A DNA stretch of 64,000 nucleotides from Candidatus Latescibacterota bacterium. Lineage in GTDB: Bacteria > Latescibacterota > UBA2968 > UBA8231. Of the stretch, positions 34,501 to 42,650 are shown piece after piece. Within the stretch, counting starts at the first letter, position 1. Every line of letters starts with the position of its first letter. Location: contig JAJDUT010000110.1 in NCBI GenBank assembly GCA_022826515.1, positions 1-64,000 of the forward strand. The letters are read 5' to 3'. Made by a program: the position numbers and the translations under genes. A model generated the notes under the pieces. That model was not told the DNA's origin, did no database searches, and worked only from the letters and a program-made list of their open reading frames with translations.

Positions 34501-36335
34501 GCTACGGCGTCTGCACGCGGCAAGTCGGGGATGATGCTGCGGCGTGGAAAGACCATAGTCCGACCGCGCAGCGAGCGCAGCGTGTCGCGCAAGCGCATTT
34601 TGAAGTCCGGGAATAGCTCTGGGTCTGCAAAGGCCATCTCGAACATGCCGGAGAGCACCCGGATTTGTTTGGCGAGGTTGGCGTAGTTGACGTGCTCAGC
34701 CCGGTCTAAGGGCGTATCGACGAGGAAGCGCGCGTCGTTGACAGTGACAAAGGCCAATGCTGGCGTACCGGTCGCCAACACCAATTCGCTATTGACCGAT
34801 ATTTCGCCTGGTACAAAGGTCTGCCAACTCATCCCGCCTTCGGGGCTGATGCCATTGACCAGCACATCGCGCCGCTGATAATTCAACTCGCGGCTGATCT
34901 TGCGCGCATACCCCATGAAGTTCTTGCCGAAGGGTGCGAAGTAGCGCTTGTAGTAAAAGCTGGTATTGCTATTCCACACTCCGAGTTCGTCGGTTTGCGA
35001 CGAAAGGTCGAGGCTGATAAAGAGCTTGACCGCGAGCGAATCCACTTTGGGATCGACCCAAGTTTTGAAGAGCGCGAGGCGCAAGTCATCGTCCGAGCGC
35101 AATTCGTCAACCAGTTCGCGGCGATCTTTGAATTGCTCGTCGGCGAGGTGTAGTGCGCCTCCTTCTTGGCTCAGCAGCCCTTCGGCGAGTGCAGCGTCGG
35201 CAACGCGCGCGGCCAAGTCGGTGCGCCCTTCGGCAACGCCCCGCACGAGGGCTTCCTTACCGGCGAACTCCTCCTCGCCGATGGCGTAGTGGATGCCGTC
35301 TTGGGCGATCATGTTCCGCGCGAGTGCAGCATCGACGACCCGCCTCACCAGCATGTGCTCGATGAAGGGCTCCTCTTTGCGCAAATAGCGTTGGATGAAA
35401 TCATCAATCCCGCGCAAGCCCAAGTGGTGGGCCGAAGTGGCGAGGAATACGACCGTGCGCGCTGGTGGATTTTCGCGAAAGTAGCGAGCCAGCTCTAACA
35501 GCGCAGTAATGCCGGAGGCTTGCTCGGCACCTGGGGCAAGGGCTGGCACCACGGACATGGCGTCGTAGTACGCTTCTAGCACGATCACGTCCTCTTTTAG
35601 CAAGGGATCGTATCCCGGGATCGTGCCGAGGATATTCCAAGCGGGACGCCGCTCCCAATCCATGCGGTACTGCAGGTGAAGCGTCTGCTCGCCCTCGGTC
35701 GCCAATTGGCGGCGCAAGTGCTGACCGACTTGGCGATTGACCCAAAACCTCGGCAGGTCGAGCGGCATGGTGAGGAATTTCTTCTCGCCCTCCAAGTACA
35801 CGGTGGAGTCCGGCTCGATAAAGAGGATAGCTTGCGCCCCGAGGTAGGCGGCATTGAGCCAGGCGTCGCCCGAATTGAAGTCCATCAGAGCGACGGAGCC
35901 TTCGACTTGCTTGCCGTCCATGTCCGCGTACTCACCCGCGCCCGCGTCGATCAAGCGCTTGGTCACCCCGTCTTCGGGCAGCGTCGAGGTTTTGACGAGA
36001 TTGGGCCACAGGCCGTGGATTGGCACTTGTTCGTCGCTGCCAACTACTTGCAGAAATCCGCCCTTATCGACCGGAATAGATACATCGTATTCGTGTACTG
36101 TGACGTCGTCGAGGCCGATGGCGCGGAAGCGTTCCTGCACGATCTGGGCCGCTTGGTCGGCACCTTGATAGCCGGCAACTCTAGACCCCAAGCCGGCAAA
36201 GGTGTCCATCGTTTGCTGCACGCGCTTGACCGGGGCCGTGCGCGCCAGCTCGGCAAAATCGACTTCGGTCCAAGCCGGTGCTGCGCCGACCAAACTCCAG
36301 CCGAAGGCCATCCATCGCATCGCGAACTTAGGCAT
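31584..36335 (-). CDS. Giant fusion: degenerate M28 peptidase domain plus FtsX/MacB-type permease
   Basis: A 1583-aa protein. After a signal sequence (MPKFAMRWMAFGWSLVGAAP) comes an M28-like domain with a PA-type insert (about 30-320). Its metal and catalytic residues are altered: the HxD becomes Tyr256-x-Asp258, GADDNASG becomes GAEQASG, and the Glu-Glu pair becomes His303-His304. A long extracytoplasmic region follows, then two or three helices near 920-1000 and an FtsX/MacB unit with a first helix near 1040, a periplasmic domain and three late helices (FIPMLIASLIVLNTMMGSVYERFREIGIYSS near 1350). The start at 36335 replaces an upstream extension to 36515 that overlaps the preceding gene. 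No ABC ATPase is encoded beside it. Confidence 0.85.
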   Translation of the reverse strand: MPKFAMRWMAFGWSLVGAAPAWTEVDFAELARTAPVKRVQQTMDTFAGLGSRVAGYQGADQAAQIVQERFRAIGLDDVTVHEYDVSIPVDKGGFLQVVGSDEQVPIHGLWPNLVKTSTLPEDGVTKRLIDAGAGEYADMDGKQVEGSVALMDFNSGDAWLNAAYLGAQAILFIEPDSTVYLEGEKKFLTMPLDLPRFWVNRQVGQHLRRQLATEGEQTLHLQYRMDWERRPAWNILGTIPGYDPLLKEDVIVLEAYYDAMSVVPALAPGAEQASGITALLELARYFRENPPARTVVFLATSAHHLGLRGIDDFIQRYLRKEEPFIEHMLVRRVVDAALARNMIAQDGIHYAIGEEEFAGKEALVRGVAEGRTDLAARVADAALAEGLLSQEGGALHLADEQFKDRRELVDELRSDDDLRLALFKTWVDPKVDSLAVKLFISLDLSSQTDELGVWNSNTSFYYKRYFAPFGKNFMGYARKISRELNYQRRDVLVNGISPEGGMSWQTFVPGEISVNSELVLATGTPALAFVTVNDARFLVDTPLDRAEHVNYANLAKQIRVLSGMFEMAFADPELFPDFKMRLRDTLRSLRGRTMVFPRRSIIPDLPRADAVAVVRNGKKKSYKGVRGEYYEVVDDKGAFYVNRVRVNNVQIEGYYMDPITGRITYAPDRGVQGDESYPMRVAMDWRDKQWMVILFPCVPYNFFDIVDPRYLTKLSNVQVFDETNGPPVEYGYTIGEGPSAQNEPVGVLFARPGSHIKMGFGAGLLGFRSLLLNATSVTDKEKAEGEGFEIRPGTSFARTTFQAAQDMWNLDESRMRELRSFAIENQRLNDLHYRAEAELAQASEAETEQRWGDFVRHTRAAFGLESRAYPDVKSTQNDVIQGIIFFMALVIPCAFFTERLIFTAATIRNQIIGFAGVFLAIWIVLWLVHPAFQLSNPFVILLAFIIIALAVLVMSIISGRFNEQMKKLRTEVAVIHDTDVSRSSASLTAFQLGISNMKRRKTRTVLTFTTLLLLTFTVLSFTSIRTGLRFNQISRDNEGLYEGILIRSKAWNPMEDSVLEYARSNFGDRAAVAPRSWYSNKAKAHIKIKHGDKAHNALGVLGLAPAETQVTRLNQALVAGRWFEPGEDKACILPIDMVKESHLDVDLADVGQAQVRVFGDLFTVVGVIDSKRMKDLKDLDDEILTPADFAVTGGQAVQEIAEEEQREKQGLEDAKVVIKPFVHIEPANTLIIPYHTLRNVGSGNPLQSVAVRFPAGSDVRGEVEEFLSRLAVTLFAGVKEAGDEYIKVSIYSSLGMTSFSGMSNLFIPMLIASLIVLNTMMGSVYERFREIGIYSSVGLAPGHISWLFIAESCVYSVLGVVAGYLSGQVIAKVLIEFDLLGGFTLNYSSVAAVLSCMLVMAVVMLSTIYPARKASQMAVPDVTRKWKLPPPDGDQWDFEFPFTVSGHEVLGLSVFLIGYFDSYSEESIGTFYTDGAQLNREETPNGEGYIIDMNIWLAPFDLGVSQHVTVRAMPEAEHNIYAVSLQIKRLSGEDASWRRVNQRFMNVIRKQFLIWRTVDAEAKEGYRQQGEEILQGLRSEVSA

Positions 36336-36349
36336 AGTTGGTGCCTTTC

Positions 36350-38305
36350 TCAGATCCAGAAGACCACATTGTCGGTCATGCCCGTAAAAAAGTCGATAAT
36401 CAACCAGAGCCCCGCGATGAAAAACTGGCCTATGATTAGGCCTAAAAAGAAAGGACGCGCCCGGCGAAAAAGACTGGGGCCGCCGTATTTCATCGCCAAC
36501 AACTTTAAGAGCCAAGCGATGGCAATGCTAAACCACAACTGGTCCATCAGCCATACGGCACCAATCGGGTAACCGATGGGATGCAGAGGCCACCACAAGA
36601 GCCGCTGGCGCGCCCACATGAGCAGGGCCATGATGCCCCCGCCGACAAAAGTGTGAATCCAGCCATCGATATTCGGCTCGGTGGGCGCACTTAACTTGGT
36701 GGTAATATAATCAAAAGGGGCGCGAGTTCCACCTCCAAAAAACCACGGGTTGAGGTTGATGCCGCCGTATTCGTAGGCGAGGTACAAAATCGCGGCGACC
36801 GAGCCGACGATGCTAACGACAATCGCCAGCAGCATGTACCAAAAAAGCGGGCGCAGCCTCGACCCTAATCCCTCGCCCAACTTGAGGCCGTGTGCGCAGG
36901 AAGCCATGACAAAGGTGCGGATATCAGCCGCCCACACGAATGTGTATGCAAGGCCGACCATACCGGCCGGGCCGATCGCCGAAGAGCCGACAGCCGAGAC
37001 CAAGACCGTCGGAGAGATCATCGGTCCGACCGCCGCGGCCACACCTCCTTCTACTACCACTCGAGTTAGGCCGACGAAGATAAGGATGGCCAGCATCACG
37101 GTCAAAAAGGCCGCCCACAGCGGCAGGCCGGACTGCCACAGCCAGATGGTCATTACTGCGACGCCGGAGAGCCAAGTTAAGACCGCTGCCCGATAGGAGA
37201 GCATCTCGCCGCGGTCGTCGATGCGGTCGTCGCCGCGGAATGCTTTGCGCAGCACATCGCGCAGGTGCTCGCGGCCGACCCACAGGCCGAAAAACACTAG
37301 GACGATCATCGCGCCCTGTCCCTGATGGGCGAGGATCGGCTCGCTAGCAGCGCCGTAAACGAGCTTTTCGGTGCTGCCAACCCCTAAAACTCCCAGCCCC
37401 CCTCGGATCAGCTTGGCGATGGTGTTGAAAAACCACAGACTGAAGGCGATGTCGAGGTTGATCAGATAGGCAAATCCGATCATGGGAAAGCTCAGGCGGA
37501 AGATCAGGCTGACGGTGTTGCGCAGGATCGGAATCGAAGAGACGAGCTGGATGGCGGGGATGAAGTTGAAGTACGCGTGTAGGGCGTTGAGGCTACTGAC
37601 GAGCACGGGCAGGGCAAAGCCGACCCACATGATTGGATTTTTGAAGAAAGGACCTAGGGCTTCTCCGCGGCCTCCGCTCTGCACCATGGCCAAGGGCACT
37701 TGCACCAGCGGATAAACTAGCCGCTCCCGCTCTACCCACTGGCGACGCATAATGACCATAGACGAGATCATCACCAAATACAGGGCTACAATGAGAATGG
37801 CCCAATAGCACAGCGGGCCGCTCCAAGTGGCCCAGGGAACCCCAATGGTGCGCGGTGCTCCTTCGTAAAACCACTTGATCGCTTCGGGATCCTGCGGTGC
37901 GATCCACTCGGGAAGGTGCGGCAGGATGAGCAAGGCCCACTCGTTTTCCGGGGTGGCGTAGTACTGGGCACCGGTGATGATCGTCAGCCAGTACTCACTG
38001 AGGCCCATCGTGGGGATGGCCGAGGCCGTGAGCATCATAATGTACGCCACGATGAGCTCGCAGCGTCCGAGGGCCACAGAAACGGCAAAGCGCGCCAGCA
38101 AGGCGTTGAACAAGCCCGTCAATAAAAAGAAAAGGAACAGGGCACCCGCGGCGCTGAAATCAATCGACATGTAGGAGCCGCGGATGACCATGTTGCCGTA
38201 CGGTGCTCCCACGGCGATGCACAGCGACCCTAGGGTGCCCGCCACCAGCGCTTTGGCGCTAAAGACCGGCTCGGTTTGCAAGGTAGGCTTTTGGGGCAAG
38301 TCCAT
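36350..38305 (-). CDS. OPT-like transporter of the DUF6785 type
   Basis: A 651-aa integral membrane protein with about 14 helices. The conserved segments ELIVAYIMMLTASAIPTMGLSEYW (near 83) and RQWVERERLVYPLVQVPLAMV (near 187), and the C-terminal GYPIGAVWLMDQLWFSI, match the DUF6785/DUF6784 proteins of Planctomycetes, Poribacteria and Latescibacteria. They are distant relatives of oligopeptide transporters with no known substrate. It is immediately upstream of the M28/FtsX gene (14 nt). The helix-rich core suggests uptake or release of a peptide or peptide-like compound; that is inference. Confidence 0.85.
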   Translation of the reverse strand: MDLPQKPTLQTEPVFSAKALVAGTLGSLCIAVGAPYGNMVIRGSYMSIDFSAAGALFLFFLLTGLFNALLARFAVSVALGRCELIVAYIMMLTASAIPTMGLSEYWLTIITGAQYYATPENEWALLILPHLPEWIAPQDPEAIKWFYEGAPRTIGVPWATWSGPLCYWAILIVALYLVMISSMVIMRRQWVERERLVYPLVQVPLAMVQSGGRGEALGPFFKNPIMWVGFALPVLVSSLNALHAYFNFIPAIQLVSSIPILRNTVSLIFRLSFPMIGFAYLINLDIAFSLWFFNTIAKLIRGGLGVLGVGSTEKLVYGAASEPILAHQGQGAMIVLVFFGLWVGREHLRDVLRKAFRGDDRIDDRGEMLSYRAAVLTWLSGVAVMTIWLWQSGLPLWAAFLTVMLAILIFVGLTRVVVEGGVAAAVGPMISPTVLVSAVGSSAIGPAGMVGLAYTFVWAADIRTFVMASCAHGLKLGEGLGSRLRPLFWYMLLAIVVSIVGSVAAILYLAYEYGGINLNPWFFGGGTRAPFDYITTKLSAPTEPNIDGWIHTFVGGGIMALLMWARQRLLWWPLHPIGYPIGAVWLMDQLWFSIAIAWLLKLLAMKYGGPSLFRRARPFFLGLIIGQFFIAGLWLIIDFFTGMTDNVVFWI

Positions 38306-38336
38306 TGAAACGAGCTAAAGTCTATACATTTAACAT

Positions 38337-38861
38337 TTATAACTGGCCTTGGTCCAACCAGCCTATTTTCGCCAATTGTTCCAAGGTAAACCAAGCCAAC
38401 AGGCCGATCGCCCCCCCGCTCACCAAAGCGCTGAACAAGGCCAGCGGCAAAAGCGCGAATAGACCGCTGTGGCCGATATAGCCAGTGGCGAGAACGAGTT
38501 GGCTGAGTTGATGCGCCAACGCGCCCCAGATGCTCAGGCCCACGACGCTGAAAAGCCGCGCTCCCATGCGGCGCACCGCAACCATGACCAACCAACTCGC
38601 CAAGCCAGCCCCGCCGCCAATGACAAAGGCCGGACCGGCAAACCCCCCGCTGAGCAAGCCGCCAACTACCAGCTTGATGGCACTAACGGCCAATGCCGGG
38701 CCGCCGCCAAAGCTCACTAGCGCGACCAAAACCGGCAAATTGCCGAGTCCCAACTTCATCCAAGGCAAGGGTTTGGGCACCAGCGATTCAAAGGTGAAGA
38801 GCACAATTGCCGCACTGGCCATAAGCCCCAAACGAGCCACGTCTCTAGGGCGCGCAAACAT
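38337..38861 (-). CDS. Gx transporter family membrane protein
   Basis: A 174-aa protein with about five helices. VPKPLPWMKLGLGNLPVLVAL (near 28), GFAGPAFVIGGGAGL (near 70) and the glycine-rich helices match the Gx transporter family, ECF S-component-like proteins once annotated as heptaprenyl diphosphate synthase component I. The start at 38861 overlaps the stop of the NusG_II gene (TGATG). The pair is a conserved couple in many anaerobic bacteria. The substrate is unknown. Confidence 0.85.
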   Translation of the reverse strand: MFARPRDVARLGLMASAAIVLFTFESLVPKPLPWMKLGLGNLPVLVALVSFGGGPALAVSAIKLVVGGLLSGGFAGPAFVIGGGAGLASWLVMVAVRRMGARLFSVVGLSIWGALAHQLSQLVLATGYIGHSGLFALLPLALFSALVSGGAIGLLAWFTLEQLAKIGWLDQGQL

Positions 38862-39250
38862 CAGTGAATCATCGCGTCTATGGGCGCGTCCCCAGCGATC
38901 CTCAGCACTAGGCCATTGGGCACGCATGCGGCCACGTCGCCTGCCCGCTGTATCCAGCCCCGCCGCATGCAAATTTTGTGGACGCAGGGTGCGGAAAGTA
39001 CGCGTGCGCCCTTGGGGGCGATCTCGATCTGGCTCTCACCCAAAGGTCCTACAACCGGCAAGATTCCGTAGTCGGAGAGAGCATGCGTAGCGGGCGCAGC
39101 TCCGGCCAACTCGACGATGAGCGCGCCGCCGACTTCGGCTGTATAGCGGCCGTAGAGTATCAGCCCGATCGCACTCAAACCCACGACGAGTGCGAGGATT
39201 TTATCTGCTCGCGTCAGCGCTGGTGCGTTTTCGGTGTTTAGCCTCCGCAT
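38861..39250 (-). CDS. NusG domain II-containing protein
   Basis: A 129-aa protein with one N-terminal membrane helix (ILALVVGLSAIGLILYGRY) and an extracytoplasmic NusG_II-type beta domain: ESQIEIAPKGARVLSAPCVHKICMRRGWI near 72-100, then AACVPNGLVLRIAG. The Cys pair in PCVHKIC and the third Cys in ACVPN are the family pattern. Such proteins are paired with Gx transporters; the exact role is unknown. It opens the long minus-strand run and is divergent from rel. Confidence 0.88.
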   Translation of the reverse strand: MRRLNTENAPALTRADKILALVVGLSAIGLILYGRYTAEVGGALIVELAGAAPATHALSDYGILPVVGPLGESQIEIAPKGARVLSAPCVHKICMRRGWIQRAGDVAACVPNGLVLRIAGDAPIDAMIH

Positions 39251-39396
39251 CCTACATCCCTTTCTCTTTCCATTTTAATTTAACTTCTGCCGCGCGTGCA
39301 AACGAGCGTGAAACTTCTGCTTGATTATGTACTTGTTTTTTTTTTATATGCTTGTTTATATTGACGTTGACGGGCGAGTACATAGCCAAAGATCCC

Positions 39397-41580
39397 ATGA
39401 CTGAAACCATTCCCACATCTTTTGCAGACCTGCCAAACACCTACTTGGACGAACTTGTCGAGCAGGGGGGCGACGAACTGCGGCTGTCAATGTTGCTGAT
39501 CGAGGTCGCCTCCTGCAACGACCAAGCCGATTTCGCGCTGATCAATCGCGCCTACCACTTTGCCAAGGAGCATCACAAGGACCAGGTCCGCAAGTCCGGC
39601 GAGCCATTCATAGCCCATTGCGTCGAAGTGGCCCGAATTTTAGCGCAACTCCGCATGGACCACACTACGGTCGCCGCCGGGCTCTTGCACGACGTCATCG
39701 AGGATACGCCAGCCACGTATGCAGAGGTCGCCGAACAATTCGGCGAAGAGATCGCCGAACTGATTAACGGGGTTACCAAAATCGATCAGATAACCTGCGA
39801 AAGCCGCGAGGAGCGCCAAGCCGAGACCTACCGCAAGTTGCTGATCTCCATGTTCAAGGACATTCGCGTCATATTCATTAAGCTGGCTGATCGATTGCAC
39901 AACATGCGCACGCTCCAATACCTAAGCCTCCAATCCCGCGAGCGCACGGCACGGGAAACGCTCGAAGTGTACGCGCCGCTGGCTCGTCGCTTTGGGTTTG
40001 CGCTGATCCGCTGGCAACTGGAGGACCAAAGCCTCAAGTTTCTCGAACCCGAAATGTACCAAGAGTTGCGCAACAAGGTGGCTATGACGCGCCAAGAGCG
40101 CGAAGACGATATAAAGGAATTTCAGATACCTCTCGAGGAACGCCTGCACGCCGATGGCATTAAGGCCGAATTTACGAGCCGCGCCAAGAACTTCTACAGT
40201 ATCTATAATAAGATGAAGGTACGCGGCAAGTCCTTTGAGGAAATCTACGACCTGCTGGCCGTGCGCATCATCACCGACACCGTGGGCGAATGCTATCAAA
40301 TCCTCGGTTTGGTCCACAACATTTACACCCCCAACAACAAGCGCTTCAAAGACTATATATCGACACCCAAGAGCAATATGTACCAGTCGCTGCACACGTC
40401 GGTGCTCGGCCCCAAAGGTCAATACGTCGAAGTGCAAATCCGCACCGCGCAGATGCACGACACGGCTGAAATCGGCATCGCCGCCCACTGGCGCTACAAA
40501 TCCAACAACAAGATGCCCGGTGCCTTCAATTTGAGTTGGCTGAAACAATTTGGTGACTGGGAACAGGAGGCCCCCAACCCGCTCGAATTTATGGAAAACC
40601 TGAAGGCCGAGTTGGCGTCTCAGGACGAGATTTTCGTCTTTACCCCCAAAGGCGACCTACATCAGCTACCCAAGGGGGCCACGCCGATCGACTTCGCCTT
40701 TGCCATCCACACCGACATTGGGCTGCACTGCGAGAGGGCCAAGGTAAACGACCAAGTCGTGCCACTAAGTACGACGTTGAGCAGCGGCGAAATCGTGGAG
40801 ATTGTCACGAAGCCGCAGCAAAAACCCAAACTCGCTTGGCTGGACCAAGTCAAGACCGCCAAGGCCCGCCAAGCTATCCGCCGCTGGCTACGGGAGGAGC
40901 AATACGACCACAACGTGCGCCTTGGCAAGGATGAGCTCGACAGAGGGTTGAAGTCCTATCGGGCCGCCGGCTCACCTGACCTCGATGCCGTGGCTAAGGA
41001 GTTTGGGTTCAGCGACGCCGAGCACCTTTATGCTGCCCTCGGCAATGGGGACCTGTCAATCGGCAAGGTTATCGGCCGCATAGCCCCGCTCAAGCCTATG
41101 CGGCGTGCGTTCCGTCCCCTAGACCGCAGAGACATTCGCATCCAGGGGATGCAAAACCTGATGATCCGCTTTGGCAAGTGTTGTGGTCCCATCCCGGGCG
41201 ATGAGATTGTCGGCTTAGTTACCCGAGGCCGCGGCGTTACGGTCCACCGCACCGACTGCCCCAACATCGGCCGGATTTCCGCCGAGCCAGACCGCCTGCT
41301 CACGGTTGAGTGGGAAATGGAAGATGAACCGATCTTTACCGTTCATCTGCGCACTCGTAGCCGGGACCGCACGTACTTGCTGGCGGACATTTCGAAGGCG
41401 ATCAGCGACGCTGGCTCGAACATCCGCGACGCCACGACCAGCACCGGTGGCCGCATCGCCGAACAGGACTTCTGGATTGACGTCGCTGACAACGAGCAAC
41501 TGCGCCAAGCCATAGACCAAATCGAGCACATCGAGGGCGTTTTGGAAGTGCTGCGCGTAGATAAGCCGACAAACAGTTAG
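39397..41580 (+). CDS. rel: Bifunctional (p)ppGpp synthetase/hydrolase Rel
   Basis: A 727-aa long RSH enzyme that makes and degrades the alarmone (p)ppGpp. The HD hydrolase domain has His74 (FIAHCVEVAR) and the pair His98-Asp99 (GLLHDVIEDT), so hydrolase activity should be intact. The synthetase domain follows (YQSLHTSV, RTAQMHDTAEIGIAAHW), then TGS (DEIFVFTPKGDLHQLPKGAT), a helical zinc-finger-like region with RFGKCCGPIPGDEIVG, and a C-terminal ACT domain. The ATG at 39397 is preferred to a TTG at 39352. An AT-rich region precedes it. Confidence 0.96.
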   Translation: MTETIPTSFADLPNTYLDELVEQGGDELRLSMLLIEVASCNDQADFALINRAYHFAKEHHKDQVRKSGEPFIAHCVEVARILAQLRMDHTTVAAGLLHDVIEDTPATYAEVAEQFGEEIAELINGVTKIDQITCESREERQAETYRKLLISMFKDIRVIFIKLADRLHNMRTLQYLSLQSRERTARETLEVYAPLARRFGFALIRWQLEDQSLKFLEPEMYQELRNKVAMTRQEREDDIKEFQIPLEERLHADGIKAEFTSRAKNFYSIYNKMKVRGKSFEEIYDLLAVRIITDTVGECYQILGLVHNIYTPNNKRFKDYISTPKSNMYQSLHTSVLGPKGQYVEVQIRTAQMHDTAEIGIAAHWRYKSNNKMPGAFNLSWLKQFGDWEQEAPNPLEFMENLKAELASQDEIFVFTPKGDLHQLPKGATPIDFAFAIHTDIGLHCERAKVNDQVVPLSTTLSSGEIVEIVTKPQQKPKLAWLDQVKTAKARQAIRRWLREEQYDHNVRLGKDELDRGLKSYRAAGSPDLDAVAKEFGFSDAEHLYAALGNGDLSIGKVIGRIAPLKPMRRAFRPLDRRDIRIQGMQNLMIRFGKCCGPIPGDEIVGLVTRGRGVTVHRTDCPNIGRISAEPDRLLTVEWEMEDEPIFTVHLRTRSRDRTYLLADISKAISDAGSNIRDATTSTGGRIAEQDFWIDVADNEQLRQAIDQIEHIEGVLEVLRVDKPTNS

Positions 41581-41582
41581 TC

Positions 41583-42650
41583 GTGTCGGACCTGTTCCGC
41601 CCCAATATCGCCCGCCTGCGCGGGTACGTTCCTGGGGAACAGCCCCGCGAAAAGGGCTATATCAAGCTCAATACTAACGAAAACCCCTATCCACCCTCCC
41701 CCTTAGTACTCGCGCGGCTGCGCGAGGCCTGCTCCGCTGATCTGCGCCTTTATCCCGACCCAGACGCTTGGGCCTTGCGCCGCAAATTGGGCGAGGTATT
41801 CGCCATCGCCCCTCAGCAGATTATGGCCGGCAATGGCTCAGATGAGCTGCTCAACGTCATCATCCGCAGCTTCGCCGGCGAAGGCGACAAGATCGCTTAT
41901 CCCCATCCCACGTACGGCTACTACAAGCCGCTGATCGATATCCAAGGAGCGGAGGCGGTTCCGGTCGAGTTCGGCGAGGATTTCTCCCTGCCCGAGGGCC
42001 GCCTAGCTGTGTCCGGAGCCCGCATCACCTTTCTCGCCAATCCCAACGCGCCCTCGGGCACTCTCGTGCCCTACGATGCAGTTGCCACGCTCTGTGCGCG
42101 GGTTGACGGCGTTTTGGTCATAGATGAAGCGTATGTCGATTTTTCGCAGGGTGGCTGCGTTCCGCTCATCGAAGAGCATCCCAACGCCATCGTCGTGCGC
42201 ACCATGTCCAAGTCCTTCTCTCTCGCTGGCATGCGCATTGGTTTTGCCTTTGCCCCGGCCGCGCTAATCGAGGGGATGTGGAAGGTCAAGGACCACTACA
42301 ATCTCAATCGGCTGAGCTTAGTGGCCGCCGAGGCTGCCCTAGAAGATATCGACGCAATGCGCGCAAACGCCGCCCGCGTCTGCGCGACGCGCGCACGCCT
42401 GTGTGCTGAGTTGCGGACGCTGGGTTTTTACGTGTGGGATTCGCAGGCGAACTTCGTGCTCGCTAGGCTCGGCGAGCGCTGGGCTAGCTGTACCGCTGCC
42501 GAACTCTATGCGGAACTCAAGGAGCGCCGAATCTTGGTGCGCTACTTTGCTTCGCCGCCGCGCTTGGCCGATTGCCTGCGTATCTCGGTGGGCACGGACG
42601 AGGAGATCGCCGCGTTGCTGGCGGCCCTAAAGGAGCTATCACCCGTTTAA
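41583..42650 (+). CDS. hisC: Histidinol-phosphate aminotransferase
   Basis: A 355-aa fold-type I PLP enzyme with KLNTNENPYPPSP near 28-40, GNGSDELL near 83-90, the PLP-contact FLANPNAPSGT near 150-160, DEAYVDF near 181-187 and the Schiff-base Lys210 in RTMSKSFSLAG. It transfers an amino group to imidazole-acetol phosphate in histidine synthesis; some homologues also act on aromatic amino acids. It starts with GTG, 2 nt after rel, and its last 12 nt overlap the convergent glycosyltransferase gene. Confidence 0.92.
   Translation: MSDLFRPNIARLRGYVPGEQPREKGYIKLNTNENPYPPSPLVLARLREACSADLRLYPDPDAWALRRKLGEVFAIAPQQIMAGNGSDELLNVIIRSFAGEGDKIAYPHPTYGYYKPLIDIQGAEAVPVEFGEDFSLPEGRLAVSGARITFLANPNAPSGTLVPYDAVATLCARVDGVLVIDEAYVDFSQGGCVPLIEEHPNAIVVRTMSKSFSLAGMRIGFAFAPAALIEGMWKVKDHYNLNRLSLVAAEAALEDIDAMRANAARVCATRARLCAELRTLGFYVWDSQANFVLARLGERWASCTAAELYAELKERRILVRYFASPPRLADCLRISVGTDEEIAALLAALKELSPV

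Noticed and set aside
33549..34616. Long open frame on the plus strand (355 codons) opposite the M28-FtsX gene
   Set aside because: Antisense shadow of the strongly supported minus-strand gene; no start signal or family pattern.
36336..36515. N-terminal 60-residue extension of the M28-FtsX protein
   Set aside because: It overlaps the end of the DUF6785 gene, and the signal peptide begins at 36335.
35676..36572. 298-codon plus-strand frame opposite the M28-FtsX and DUF6785 genes
   Set aside because: Shadow frame; composition follows the opposite strand's codons and no domain is seen.
41578..41600. Programmed frameshift or fusion of rel with hisC
   Set aside because: rel has a clean TAG and hisC a GTG start 2 nt later; both proteins have normal ends.
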